Assembly: GCA_963669455.1 (NCBI GenBank)
Contig: OY770026.1
Coordinates: 2,356,001-2,420,000, forward strand
Direction: 5' to 3'
Length of the DNA stretch: 64,000 nucleotides
Source: JAWKWH01 sp963669455
Lineage (GTDB): Bacteria > Pseudomonadota > Alphaproteobacteria > Rhizobiales > Rhizobiaceae
Part shown: piece after piece, positions 35,679-44,475 of the stretch
Layout of the letters: each line of letters begins with the position of its first letter
Numbering within the stretch: the first letter of the stretch is position 1
Notes under the pieces: model-generated
Seen by the model: only the letters and a program-made list of their open reading frames with translations
The model's database searches: none
What the model was told of the DNA's origin: nothing
Translations under genes and position numbers: made by a program

Positions 35679-36611
35679 ATGGCTTTGCCAGATTTCAGCA
35701 TGCGCCAGCTGCTGGAGGCCGGTGTTCACTTCGGACACCAGACCCACCGCTGGAACCCGAAAATGTCGCAATATATTTTCGGAGCCCGTAACAATATTCA
35801 CGTTATCGATCTCAGCCAGACGGTGCCGCTGCTCGATCAGGCGCTGAAAGTTGTGTCCGACACGGTGGCCGGAGGTGGCCGCGTGCTGTTTGTCGGCACC
35901 AAGCGTCAGGCATCCGAGATCATCGCTGACGCGGCAGGACGTTCCGCCCAGTATTTTGTCAATGCCCGCTGGCTTGGCGGTATGCTGACCAACTGGAAGA
36001 CGATCTCCAATTCGATTTCACGCTTGCGCAAGCTCGATGGCATGCTGTCAGGCGAAGTCGAGGGGTTCACCAAGAAAGAACGCCTGAACCTCGACCGTGA
36101 GCGCGAAAAACTGAACCGCGCCCTTGGCGGTATCAAGGATATGGGATCAACACCTGATCTTCTGTTCGTCGTCGACACCAACAAGGAAGCGATCGCCATC
36201 CAGGAGGCCAAGCGTCTTGGCATTCCGGTTGTGGCAATTGTCGATTCAAACTGCGATCCCGATCAGATCGATTATCCGATACCGGGCAATGACGATGCGG
36301 CCCGCGCAATCGCGCTTTATTGCGACCTGATTGCCAAGGCAGCCATTGACGGTATTGCGCGCCAGCAAGGGTCTTCCGGCGCAGATATTGGCGCATCGGC
36401 TGAAGCACCGGCCGAACCGGTGCTGGAAGAAGCTCCGGCAGCTGAGGCAGAAGCCGCGCCAGCCGAAGAAGCGCCGGCTAAAGCAGTGGAAGCCGCGCCA
36501 GCCGAAGAGGCACCCGCTAAAGAAACAGAAGCCGCGCCAGCCGAAGAAACGTCTGCCAAGGATGCAGATGCCGCCACGGATGATGCAAAAGAAGAAGAGA
36601 AAAAATCCTGA
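35679..36611 (+). CDS. rpsB: 30S ribosomal protein S2 with repeat-bearing C-terminal tail
   Basis: 310 aa from MALPDFSMRQLLEAGVHFGH; GGAAAGGAAAA lies just upstream. The S2 core ends near residue 228 (AAIDGIARQQ). The tail of about 75 residues is Ala/Glu/Pro-rich and carries three 13-residue units EAAPAEEAPAKAV, EAAPAEEAPAKET and EAAPAEETSAKDA. Alphaproteobacterial S2 proteins often have acidic tails of this type. The 169-base leader (35510-35678) may fold, but I cannot assign a known S2 leader. First gene of the rpsB-tsf pair. Confidence 0.97.
   Translation: MALPDFSMRQLLEAGVHFGHQTHRWNPKMSQYIFGARNNIHVIDLSQTVPLLDQALKVVSDTVAGGGRVLFVGTKRQASEIIADAAGRSAQYFVNARWLGGMLTNWKTISNSISRLRKLDGMLSGEVEGFTKKERLNLDREREKLNRALGGIKDMGSTPDLLFVVDTNKEAIAIQEAKRLGIPVVAIVDSNCDPDQIDYPIPGNDDAARAIALYCDLIAKAAIDGIARQQGSSGADIGASAEAPAEPVLEEAPAAEAEAAPAEEAPAKAVEAAPAEEAPAKETEAAPAEETSAKDADAATDDAKEEEKKS
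36450..36566 (+). repeat. Three 39-bp tandem repeats within rpsB
   Basis: GAAGCCGCGCCAGCCGAAGA starts at 36450, 36489 and 36528, exactly 39 bases apart. Units one and two are nearly identical over most of their length; the third diverges at its end. The repeat keeps frame (13 aa), so copy number can change without breaking S2. Confidence 0.92.
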
Positions 36612-36659
36612 TCCGCTGATCGTTTGGCGATTTTTGCATGGTGGATCGGGTTGGAATGG

Positions 36660-36682
36660 GGTGTGGCCCTAATTGGCCCACC
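36660..36682 (+). other. Hairpin in the rpsB-tsf intergenic leader
   Basis: GGTG-T-GGCC (36660-36668) pairs with GGCCCACC (36675-36682), eight pairs with one bulged T and a CTAATT loop. No T-tract follows. It ends 41 bases before the tsf ATG. It may tune tsf expression relative to rpsB or mark a processing site; this is inference. Confidence 0.4.
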
Positions 36683-36722
36683 TCTATCTCCCCGCAGATA
36701 AGATGGTCTGAAAGAGGCAATT

Positions 36723-37646
36723 ATGAGCATTTCCGCAGCACAAGTAAAACAGCTTCGCGACATGAGTGGCGCCGGCATGATGGACTGCAAGGCGGCTTTG
36801 ATCGAAACCGGCGGCGATCTGGAAGCCGCAGTCGATTGGCTGCGCGCCAAGGGTATCGCCAAAGCCGACAAGAAGGCAGGCCGCACCGCCGCCGAAGGCC
36901 TTATCGGCGTGGCATCCGATGACACCAGCGCGGTTGTCGTTGAAGTCAATTCGGAAACCGATTTTGTCGCCCGCAACGATGCGTTTCAGGAGATCGTGCA
37001 AAATGTTGCTTCGGTTGCACTTGGCACCGATGGATCTGACGATGCGGTGGCATCGGCCGATTACCCAGGCACGGGCAAGTCTGTCACCGACACCATCAAA
37101 GATGCTGTCGGCACGATCGGCGAGAACATGTCGTTTCGCCGTTCGGCAAAATTGTCGATCGAAAGCGGCGCTGTCGCGATGTATATCCACAATGCCGCAG
37201 CCGACGGTCTAGGCAAGATCGGCGTTCTGGTTGCGATTGAAACCGAGGGCGATGCGACGGCGGCCAACGCCATTGCCCGCCAGGTCGCGATGCATGTGGC
37301 TGCCGTCAATCCGATGGCGCTGACGGCAGAAGATGTCGATCCGGCAGCCGCCGAACGCGAAAAGGCGATATTTGCCGAACAGGCGCGCGAATCGGGCAAG
37401 CCCGACAACATCGTCGAAAAAATGGTCGAAGGCCGCATGCGCAAGTTCTTCGAAGAGGTTGTTCTTCTAAAACAGGCATTCGTGATCAATCCTGACCAGA
37501 CCGTCGAACAGGCGATAAAAGAGGCCGAAAAGGACATCGGCGCGCCGGCAAAAATAACCGGATTCGTGCGGTTTGCTCTGGGTGAAGGCATTGAACGCGA
37601 AGAAGGTGACTTCGCTGCCGAAGTGGCGGCCGCTGCCGGAGGCTGA
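36723..37646 (+). CDS. tsf: Elongation factor Ts
   Basis: 307 aa. Guanine nucleotide exchange factor for EF-Tu. The N-terminal UBA-like domain (ISAAQVKQLRDMSGAGMMDC) and the EF-Tu contact TDFVARNDAFQEIV are present; the C-terminal end is VRFALGEGIEREEGDFAAEV. AAAGAGG lies upstream of the ATG. It follows rpsB and precedes a strong terminator. Confidence 0.98.
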   Translation: MSISAAQVKQLRDMSGAGMMDCKAALIETGGDLEAAVDWLRAKGIAKADKKAGRTAAEGLIGVASDDTSAVVVEVNSETDFVARNDAFQEIVQNVASVALGTDGSDDAVASADYPGTGKSVTDTIKDAVGTIGENMSFRRSAKLSIESGAVAMYIHNAAADGLGKIGVLVAIETEGDATAANAIARQVAMHVAAVNPMALTAEDVDPAAAEREKAIFAEQARESGKPDNIVEKMVEGRMRKFFEEVVLLKQAFVINPDQTVEQAIKEAEKDIGAPAKITGFVRFALGEGIEREEGDFAAEVAAAAGG

Positions 37647-37685
37647 ACGGCTTACCGACAACGAATAACAGTTCAGAAACATGAA

Positions 37686-37716
37686 GGGCGCTGCGTGACA
37701 TCGCAGCGCCCTTGTT
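37686..37716 (+). terminator. Rho-independent terminator after tsf
   Basis: Perfect 10-bp stem GGGCGCTGCG (37686-37695) / CGCAGCGCCC (37702-37711) with a TGACAT loop, followed by TTGTT. The weak T-run suggests partial read-through into pyrH. Confidence 0.8.
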
Positions 37717-37751
37717 GTATCGGGACTTGGCCCCCGCAATCAGGAAATCCA

Positions 37752-38474
37752 ATGTCCGGCAAACCACATTACAAGCGCGTGCTTCTTAAGGCCTCCGGCG
37801 AAGCCCTGATGGGTCAGCAGGGATTTGGTATCGATGTTTCGGTTGCCGACAGGATTGCGTCAGATATCGCCGAAGCCCGCTCGATGGGCATCGAGGTTGC
37901 GGTGGTCATCGGCGGTGGCAATATTTTTCGCGGCGTTGCCGTCGCCTCCAAGGGCGGGGATCGCGTCACCGGTGATCACATGGGGATGCTCGCCACGGTG
38001 ATCAATTCGCTGGCTTTGCGCACATCGCTGGTCAAGCTTGGCGTTGATGCGGTTGTGCTCTCCGCCATCGCCATGCCCGAAATCTGCGAGAGTTTTTCCC
38101 AGCGCAAGGCCAGTTCCTATATGGATCAGGGCCGCGTGGTGATCTTTGCCGGCGGCACCGGAAATCCCTATTTCACCACCGACTCAGCTGCAGCGTTGCG
38201 GGCGGCAGAAATCGGCGCCGATGCGCTTTTCAAGGGAACACAGGTCGATGGTGTCTATTCGGCCGACCCCAATCAGGACCCGGGTGCGACCCGGTTTGAG
38301 CACATTTCCCATAGCGAGGTCATATCGCGCGGCTTGTCAGTGATGGACACAGCCGCAATAGCGCTTGCACGCGAGAACAACATCCCCATAATCGTGTATT
38401 CAATACATGAGAAGGGCGGTTTCGGCGCCATTTTGTCCGGCGGCGGCCGCTGCACCACGGTCTCGGGCGAATAG
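37752..38474 (+). CDS. pyrH: UMP kinase
   Basis: 240 aa from MSGKPHYKRVLLKASGEALM. Hexameric bacterial uridylate kinase of the amino acid kinase fold: VAVVIGGGNIFRGV, GDHMGMLATVINSLAL and FAGGTGNPYFTTDSAAALRA are diagnostic. It converts UMP to UDP, linking to the pyrimidine genes at the left end. The frame upstream of 37752 overlaps the terminator and is not coding. Confidence 0.97.
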   Translation: MSGKPHYKRVLLKASGEALMGQQGFGIDVSVADRIASDIAEARSMGIEVAVVIGGGNIFRGVAVASKGGDRVTGDHMGMLATVINSLALRTSLVKLGVDAVVLSAIAMPEICESFSQRKASSYMDQGRVVIFAGGTGNPYFTTDSAAALRAAEIGADALFKGTQVDGVYSADPNQDPGATRFEHISHSEVISRGLSVMDTAAIALARENNIPIIVYSIHEKGGFGAILSGGGRCTTVSGE

Positions 38475-38500
38475 CCGGATCATATGACGGAGAGTGCAAC

Positions 38501-39061
38501 ATGAGTGATGGTATCGATTTCAAAGATTTGCAGCGGCGCATGGATGGTGCCGTCGGTGCGTTCAAAAGCGATCTTGCTTCGCTTCGCACCGGTCGCGCTT
38601 CGGCCAATTTGCTCGATCCGGTGATGGTCGAGGCCTATGGTTCGCCGATGCCGCTCAACCAGGTGGCGACGATATCCGTACCGGAACCGCGCATGCTGTC
38701 GGTGTCGGTCTGGGACAAGACGCAGGTTCAGGCGGTGGACAAGGCGATCCGCGAATCCAATCTCGGCTTCAATCCGATCGTTGACGGCACAAATCTGCGC
38801 ATCCCGCTGCCTGAGCTCAATGAGGAACGGCGCAAGGAGCTGGTGAAGATAGCGCACCAATACGCCGAAAATGCCCGGATTGCCGCCCGCAATGTCCGCC
38901 GCGATGGCATGGATCACCTTAAAAAGGCCGAGAAGGACAGCGAAATCAGCCAGGACGAGCACCATGCCAGTGCTGATCGCGTACAAAAGGTGACTGACGA
39001 CATTATCGCTGAAATCGACATGCTTCTTGAGGAAAAGGAAGCGGAGATCATGCAGGTCTGA
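38501..39061 (+). CDS. frr: Ribosome recycling factor
   Basis: 186 aa, standard length. Splits post-termination ribosomes with EF-G. Diagnostic: LASLRTGRASANLLDPVMVE, YGSPMPLNQVATISVPEPRM, GFNPIVDGTNLRIPLPELNE and the C-terminal helix ending EKEAEIMQV. GGAG lies upstream of the ATG. Placed as usual between pyrH and uppS. Confidence 0.98.
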   Translation: MSDGIDFKDLQRRMDGAVGAFKSDLASLRTGRASANLLDPVMVEAYGSPMPLNQVATISVPEPRMLSVSVWDKTQVQAVDKAIRESNLGFNPIVDGTNLRIPLPELNEERRKELVKIAHQYAENARIAARNVRRDGMDHLKKAEKDSEISQDEHHASADRVQKVTDDIIAEIDMLLEEKEAEIMQV

Positions 39062-39115
39062 TATGCGCTGTGGGAGCGCTTCCGGCAATTGCCGGTTCGA
39101 GCCCTGAGGAGATAA

Positions 39116-39835
39116 ATGGCCCAACCTGCTCACATAGCCATTATCATGGACGGAAATGGCCGTTGGGCCGTGGAACGCGGTCTTCCGCGAACCGCAGGCC
39201 ATCGTGCCGGTGTGGAAGCGTTGCGGCGGACCGTCCGGGCCGTTGGCGATTTGGGGATCACCTACCTCACGGTTTTTGCCTTTTCGTCAGAAAACTGGAC
39301 CCGGCCGGAAACCGAAATCAGCGATTTGATGGGCTTGTTAAAACTGTTCATCCGCAAGGATCTGGCCGAGCTGCACAAAAACGGTGTCCGTATCCGGATA
39401 ATTGGCAACCGTTCCAATCTGAAACCCGATATTTCGGCGCTCCTAGTCGAGGCCGAACAGTTGACTGCCGAAAACGAGGCGATGAACCTGATCATCGCAT
39501 TCAACTACGGTGCCCGCGATGAAATGACCCGGGCATTTACGCGCATCGCCGAAAAGGTCGAACGCGGCGAACTGTCCAGTTCCTCGATTTGCGGCAATCT
39601 GGTTACCGCCCATCTCGATACCGCCGGCATACCGGATCCGGAGCTGATCATCCGCACCAGCGGCGAACAGCGGCTGTCGAATTTTCTGCTCTGGCAGGCC
39701 GCCTATAGCGAGTTTGCTTTCATGCCTTGCTACTGGCCAGATTTCAGCCAGGCCGATCTTGAAAAGGCCATTGACGATTTTTGCGCCCGCGACCGCCGGT
39801 TTGGTGGGCTGGCCGCGCAAGTGGCTGCGACATGA
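39116..39835 (+). CDS. uppS: Isoprenyl transferase (undecaprenyl diphosphate synthase)
   Basis: 239 aa. Cis-prenyltransferase that makes the C55 lipid carrier for peptidoglycan and O-antigen. IIMDGNGRWAVERGLPRTAG holds the catalytic Asp and diphosphate-binding residues; FSSENWTRP and RTSGEQRLSNFLLWQAAYSE are further signatures. GAGGAG upstream. Its stop overlaps the cdsA start by 4 bases. Confidence 0.97.
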   Translation: MAQPAHIAIIMDGNGRWAVERGLPRTAGHRAGVEALRRTVRAVGDLGITYLTVFAFSSENWTRPETEISDLMGLLKLFIRKDLAELHKNGVRIRIIGNRSNLKPDISALLVEAEQLTAENEAMNLIIAFNYGARDEMTRAFTRIAEKVERGELSSSSICGNLVTAHLDTAGIPDPELIIRTSGEQRLSNFLLWQAAYSEFAFMPCYWPDFSQADLEKAIDDFCARDRRFGGLAAQVAAT

Positions 39836-40653
39836 CTTTGTCAGGACTAAGCAATCTGCAACAACGTGTTGTATCAGCCGTCATATTGATCGTCGCGGTT
39901 TTGTGTCTGACATGGATCGGGGGCTTTGCCTTCCGGTTGCTGGCCGCCGCCATTGCATCAGCAATGCTGTTTGAATGGATATCGATGACACCCGGCGGGC
40001 TTAAGCCCGGCCACCGGGTTTTGGCCTTTGCGCTGTTTGCCGCTGTCGCGGCAGGTCTTCTGTTTGGTCTTGGCGCTATGAGCATGCTGGTGGTGATCCT
40101 CGTCGCAGGCGTCGCCGCGTCGATCATTGCCGAGACCGGCGGGCAGGGGCTTTGGGTGGCAAAAGGGTTTGGCTATGCGGCATTTTCAGGCTTTGCGCTG
40201 GCGTTTTTGCGCGGAGACGCCGATTCGGGCCTTATTGCGATCCTGTTTTTGTTCGCTGTGGTATGGCTCACCGATATTATGGCCTATTTCACCGGGCGTT
40301 TTTTTGGCGGAGCAAAACTGGCACCGTCTATTTCTCCGGGCAAAACCTGGTCGGGCGCCATCGGGGGAACAATAGGTGGTGTCGCGGCCGGAATGATTGT
40401 CGCCAGCATGGCTGGAACCGCCAGTTACGGTATTTTCGTGGTAGCGCTGGCGCTGTCGATTGTCTCTCAACTCGGTGATCTTTTTGAATCGCACATCAAG
40501 CGGCAGGCCGGTGTGAAGGATTCAAGCCATCTCATCCCAGGACATGGCGGCGTCATGGACCGGGTGGATGGTCTTGTTGCAGCCGCCATAGCGCTTTATG
40601 TGATTGGAGCGCTTGGCGGCAGGTTGAACAACCCGGCCTCGATTCTGTTTTGA
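39832..40653 (+). CDS. cdsA: Phosphatidate cytidylyltransferase
   Basis: 273 aa, about seven transmembrane helices. Makes CDP-diacylglycerol. The CDS signature is at the C-terminus (DSSHLIPGHGGVMDRVDGLV). The start MTLSGLSNLQQRVVSAVILI overlaps uppS by ATGA; the frame upstream is a shadow of uppS. dxr, which often follows cdsA in other alphaproteobacteria, is absent here; rseP follows directly. Confidence 0.96.
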   Translation: MTLSGLSNLQQRVVSAVILIVAVLCLTWIGGFAFRLLAAAIASAMLFEWISMTPGGLKPGHRVLAFALFAAVAAGLLFGLGAMSMLVVILVAGVAASIIAETGGQGLWVAKGFGYAAFSGFALAFLRGDADSGLIAILFLFAVVWLTDIMAYFTGRFFGGAKLAPSISPGKTWSGAIGGTIGGVAAGMIVASMAGTASYGIFVVALALSIVSQLGDLFESHIKRQAGVKDSSHLIPGHGGVMDRVDGLVAAAIALYVIGALGGRLNNPASILF

Positions 40654-40731
40654 ACCTATCTCACTAGGCACGCTACTTTACTGGCTGCTACTTATGCGGG
40701 AAACCGCAATCGGAAGCTCGAAGGAAACCAC

Positions 40732-41871
40732 TTGCCCGATATCGTCGTAAACCTGTTTAGCACAGATGGAATTCTGATCGGTACGATACTGCCCTTTCTG
40801 ATCGTCCTGTCCGTCGTCGTTTTTGTGCACGAGATGGGCCACTATCTCGTCGGCCGCTGGTGCGGCATCGGGGTCAAAGCGTTTTCGCTGGGGTTCGGGC
40901 CAGAACTGGCGGGGTTTAACGACCGTCGCGGCACTCGCTGGAAACTATCAGCCATTCCGCTTGGCGGCTATGTCAAGTTTACCGGCGACATGACTGTCAC
41001 CAGCACGCCGAACAGCGAGGAGATGGAAAAGCTCTCCGAGGAAGAGCAAAAAGTCGCCTTCCACAATCAGCCGGTGTGGAAACGCGCGGCAACTGTATTT
41101 GCCGGTCCGTTTTTCAACTTTATTCTGACGGCGGCCGTATTTGCGATCATGTTTACGGTTTACGGAAAATTTATCTCAGAGCCAACCGTGGCCAAAGTGC
41201 TACCCGACGGTCCCGCCGCTGCTGCCGGTTTCATGGCCGGCGACCGGTTCGTCTCACTGGACGGACACAAAGTCAAAACCTTCAACGATGTGCAGCGCTA
41301 CGTCTCCGCACGCGCCGGAGATGAGATATTGTTTGTTGTGTTTCGCGACGGCGAGGAAATCGAGCTCGTGGCGACACCGGAAATCAGGGAACAGACCGAT
41401 CCACTTGGCGGTAAAATCAAAATCGGCCTGATCGGGGTTCAAAACGACGAATCGCTTGGCAAACCCAAAATCATTGAGTTTACCCCGCTGGAAGCGGCGG
41501 GCGAGGCGATTTTTGAAACCGGCTACGTCATTGTCCGTACGGCACAATTTTTGAAGCGATTTGCATCCGGCCGCGAAGATCGGTGCCAGCTTGGAGGGCC
41601 CGTCAAAATAGCGGATATGGCCGGCAGGGCGGCCAAACGCGGAATCGAATGGCTGGTGCAACTGACAGCGCTTTTATCGGTCGGTATCGGGTTTTTGAAC
41701 CTGCTACCCATTCCACCGCTCGATGGCGGGCATCTGATGTTTTACGGCTATGAGGCGATCGCGCGAAAGCCACCTTCCGAACGGGTTATGGAGATATTTT
41801 TCCGAATCGGACTGCTTCTCGTTGCGGCATTCATGGTTTTCGTTTTCTGGAACGATATTTTCGGCTGCTGA
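40732..41871 (+). CDS. rseP: RIP metalloprotease RseP (site-2 protease)
   Basis: 379 aa membrane zinc protease that cleaves anti-sigma factors and signal peptide remnants within the membrane. HExxH is His33-Glu34-His37 in FVHEMGHYLVG; a PDZ domain (VAKVLPDGPAAAAGFMAGDR) is in the middle; the second metal motif is LNLLPIPPLDGGHL. The start is a TTG at 40732 with AAGGAAA upstream. Upstream of bamA as in most Proteobacteria. Confidence 0.96.
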   Translation: MPDIVVNLFSTDGILIGTILPFLIVLSVVVFVHEMGHYLVGRWCGIGVKAFSLGFGPELAGFNDRRGTRWKLSAIPLGGYVKFTGDMTVTSTPNSEEMEKLSEEEQKVAFHNQPVWKRAATVFAGPFFNFILTAAVFAIMFTVYGKFISEPTVAKVLPDGPAAAAGFMAGDRFVSLDGHKVKTFNDVQRYVSARAGDEILFVVFRDGEEIELVATPEIREQTDPLGGKIKIGLIGVQNDESLGKPKIIEFTPLEAAGEAIFETGYVIVRTAQFLKRFASGREDRCQLGGPVKIADMAGRAAKRGIEWLVQLTALLSVGIGFLNLLPIPPLDGGHLMFYGYEAIARKPPSERVMEIFFRIGLLLVAAFMVFVFWNDIFGC

Positions 41872-42081
41872 CCGCCATTGTTTTGCCACGAACATTCACA
41901 AGCTGTTTACCATAAAGCCGGATTGGCGTGACCGGAATGTCACGCTGGTTCAATTCGTAAACCGAAATTAACCGAATGTCTTGCGTATAGATAAAATCCG
42001 GTTAATACGATAAGGGAATTGAACCGGGGATCCGGGTTTCTCGCCGTGGGGATTACGAGAAAAAAAAGGTAATTTGGCCCT

Positions 42082-44427
42082 ATGAAGGCAATATGGAATT
42101 TCATGCGTACCGCGTCAGTGGTCGCAATGTTTGCAATCGCCGCGTTTTCGGCAGGCATGGCGCTACAGTTCGGTGCGGTGTCCACGGCCAATGCGGCCGT
42201 TGTTTCATCAATCGAGGTGCGGGGCAATCAGCGCGTCGATGATGAGACTGTTCGAAGCTATGTCGGTATCAAGCCAGGTGCTTCATTCGACAATGGCGAT
42301 GTTGATGCGGCGGTTAAGCGCCTGTTTTCAACAGGTTTGTTTTCGGACGTGCGGGTGAACCGCGTCGGCCGTACCCTGGTGGTGACAGTTGAGGAATACG
42401 CCGTCATCAATCAGGTCCTGTTTCAGGGCAACAAGAAGATCAAGGATGATCGACTTGGGCGTGCGGTGCAATTGAAACCGCGGGGAACATTTTCACAATC
42501 GACGCTGGAGCTCGATGAACAGGCCATTCGTGACGCCTATTCGTCCATTGGCCGCAGCGACGCTATCGTCAGCTCTCAGGTTATCGATCTGGGCAGCAAC
42601 CGCGTGAATGTGGTTTTCGAGATCACTGAAGGCGGACGCACAAAAATCGCAACACTCAATTTCGTCGGCAACAATGCCTATTCGGACCGTCGCCTGTCCG
42701 GTATCATTGCAACAAAGAAATCCAATCTGTTTTCATTCATTGGCCGCGACGACGTCTATGACGAAGATCGTCTGCGCGCGGATGAGGAAACGCTGCGCCG
42801 GTTCTATTTCAATCGTGGTTATGCCGATTTTCGGATAATTTCGGCGACCGCCGAATTGGACGACAATGAAAATGAGTACATCGTGACGATCACCATGGAC
42901 GAGGGTGATCGCTATCGCTTTGGCAATGTTGAGATTGAAAGCACGGTAAGTGGGGTGGATGGCGAATCACTACGTCATCTTCTTGAGACCCATGAGGGCG
43001 ACGTTTACAGTGCCAAGGATGTCGAGGACACGCTGATTGCCCTCACCGAGCACATGTCCGGTCTTGGCTATGCATTTGCGCAGGCCAATCCAAGCGGCAA
43101 CCGTGATTTCGAGAGCCGCACGATCAGTGTGGTCTATTCCATCGATCAGGGACCTCGCAGCTACATTCAGCGCATTGTAATTCGTGGCAATACCCGTACG
43201 CGGGATTATGTGATCCGCCGCGAGTTTGATCTGTCCGAAGGTGATGCGTTCAATCAGGTTCTCGTGCAGCGCGCCAAGCGCCGATTGGAGGATCTGAATT
43301 ATTTTACCGCCGTCAATATCTCGACAGCACCGGGCTCGCAGCCCGATCAGGTGGTGCTGGTCGTCGATGTGCTTGAAAAATCGACAGGCGAGTTCTCAAT
43401 TGGTGGTGGTTATTCGACCGGGGGCACAAATCCGGGTCCTTCGGTGGAAATTGGTGTCACTGAGCGCAATTTCTTAGGCCGCGGGCAGTTTATCAAAGTG
43501 TCCGTGGGTGGCGGTGAGGATACGCGCAACTATCAGCTTTCCTTCACGGAACCCTACCTGTTCGGCCGCCGGATTGCCGGTGGTTTTGATGTCTACAGCA
43601 ACACCCGTGAAGACCTCTCCTACGACACCGAGCTGAACGGAGCGACAGTCCGCTTTGGATTGCCGATAACCAAAGTGCTGACCGGTCAGATCGCCTATAA
43701 TTTCAGCCAGGAAAAATATACGCCGACCGGCGCGTTAGGTGTCGTTGTGCCGGCTGCTATAGTCACCGCATTTAATATTGGCCCTTGGACAAAATCGTCG
43801 GTTAGCGGATCACTGGTCTATAATACAATCGACGATGTAAAGGACCCGCGTGAAGGCATCTATGCGACCACTACCGTTGAGGTTGCCGGCCTTGGCGGTG
43901 ATGCCAAATATGCCAAGTTTACCGGCCGTGCATCCTATTATCGCCCGATTTTGGATGAGGCGAATGTCGTTGGTGTGATTTCCGGCGGCGCAGGTCATAT
44001 CACCTATTATGGCGGCGGCACCCAGAGGGTGTTTGATCTGTTTCATGGCAATAGCAAGATCATTCGTGGTTTTGAGGCCGCCAGTTGGGGACCGTTCGAT
44101 CCGGGATCGAACGATCATCTGGGCGGTACCACCTATTTCCACGGTTCCGTCGAAGCGCAGTTCCCATTACCGGTTGTTCCAGAAAGCCTCGGCATCAAGG
44201 GCGCCGTGTTTGCGGATGCCGCGACACTTTATGGCAACAATCTGACACCGACTGTAGCCGCGTTACCTCTGCAGAGCACCGGTTCGTCGCTGCGCGCATC
44301 GGTTGGTGCGAGTTTGCTTTGGAATTCCCCGTTCGGTCCGCTTAGGATTGATTATGCGGTTCCGGTCGAAAAGCTGTCGACAGACCAGTTGCAAGAGTTC
44401 AATTTCGGCATATCGACCAGGTTCTAG
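42082..44427 (+). CDS. bamA: Outer membrane protein assembly factor BamA
   Basis: 781 aa. Central subunit of the BAM complex. Signal peptide of about 38 residues ending STANA. Five POTRA repeats follow (VSSIEVRGNQRVDDETVRSY, NQVLFQGNKKIKDDRL, IATLNFVGNNAYSDRRL, RFGNVEIE, QRIVIRGNTRTRDYVIRREF). The Omp85 barrel begins near residue 420 (GEFSIGGGYSTGGTNPGPSV) and ends with the C-terminal Phe signature (FGISTRF). A 210-base gap before it contains AT-rich sequence and may carry its own promoter. Confidence 0.97.
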   Translation: MKAIWNFMRTASVVAMFAIAAFSAGMALQFGAVSTANAAVVSSIEVRGNQRVDDETVRSYVGIKPGASFDNGDVDAAVKRLFSTGLFSDVRVNRVGRTLVVTVEEYAVINQVLFQGNKKIKDDRLGRAVQLKPRGTFSQSTLELDEQAIRDAYSSIGRSDAIVSSQVIDLGSNRVNVVFEITEGGRTKIATLNFVGNNAYSDRRLSGIIATKKSNLFSFIGRDDVYDEDRLRADEETLRRFYFNRGYADFRIISATAELDDNENEYIVTITMDEGDRYRFGNVEIESTVSGVDGESLRHLLETHEGDVYSAKDVEDTLIALTEHMSGLGYAFAQANPSGNRDFESRTISVVYSIDQGPRSYIQRIVIRGNTRTRDYVIRREFDLSEGDAFNQVLVQRAKRRLEDLNYFTAVNISTAPGSQPDQVVLVVDVLEKSTGEFSIGGGYSTGGTNPGPSVEIGVTERNFLGRGQFIKVSVGGGEDTRNYQLSFTEPYLFGRRIAGGFDVYSNTREDLSYDTELNGATVRFGLPITKVLTGQIAYNFSQEKYTPTGALGVVVPAAIVTAFNIGPWTKSSVSGSLVYNTIDDVKDPREGIYATTTVEVAGLGGDAKYAKFTGRASYYRPILDEANVVGVISGGAGHITYYGGGTQRVFDLFHGNSKIIRGFEAASWGPFDPGSNDHLGGTTYFHGSVEAQFPLPVVPESLGIKGAVFADAATLYGNNLTPTVAALPLQSTGSSLRASVGASLLWNSPFGPLRIDYAVPVEKLSTDQLQEFNFGISTRF

Positions 44428-44475
44428 GACCGGTTTTTCCGCCAGGCCGAAATTTGGCCGGCGCAGAAGGTATTC

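Noticed and set aside
39061..39115. Possible tRNA T-arm (GGTTCGAGCCC) before uppS
   Set aside because: No acceptor stem, anticodon arm or D arm can be formed around it; it is a chance match in the frr-uppS gap.
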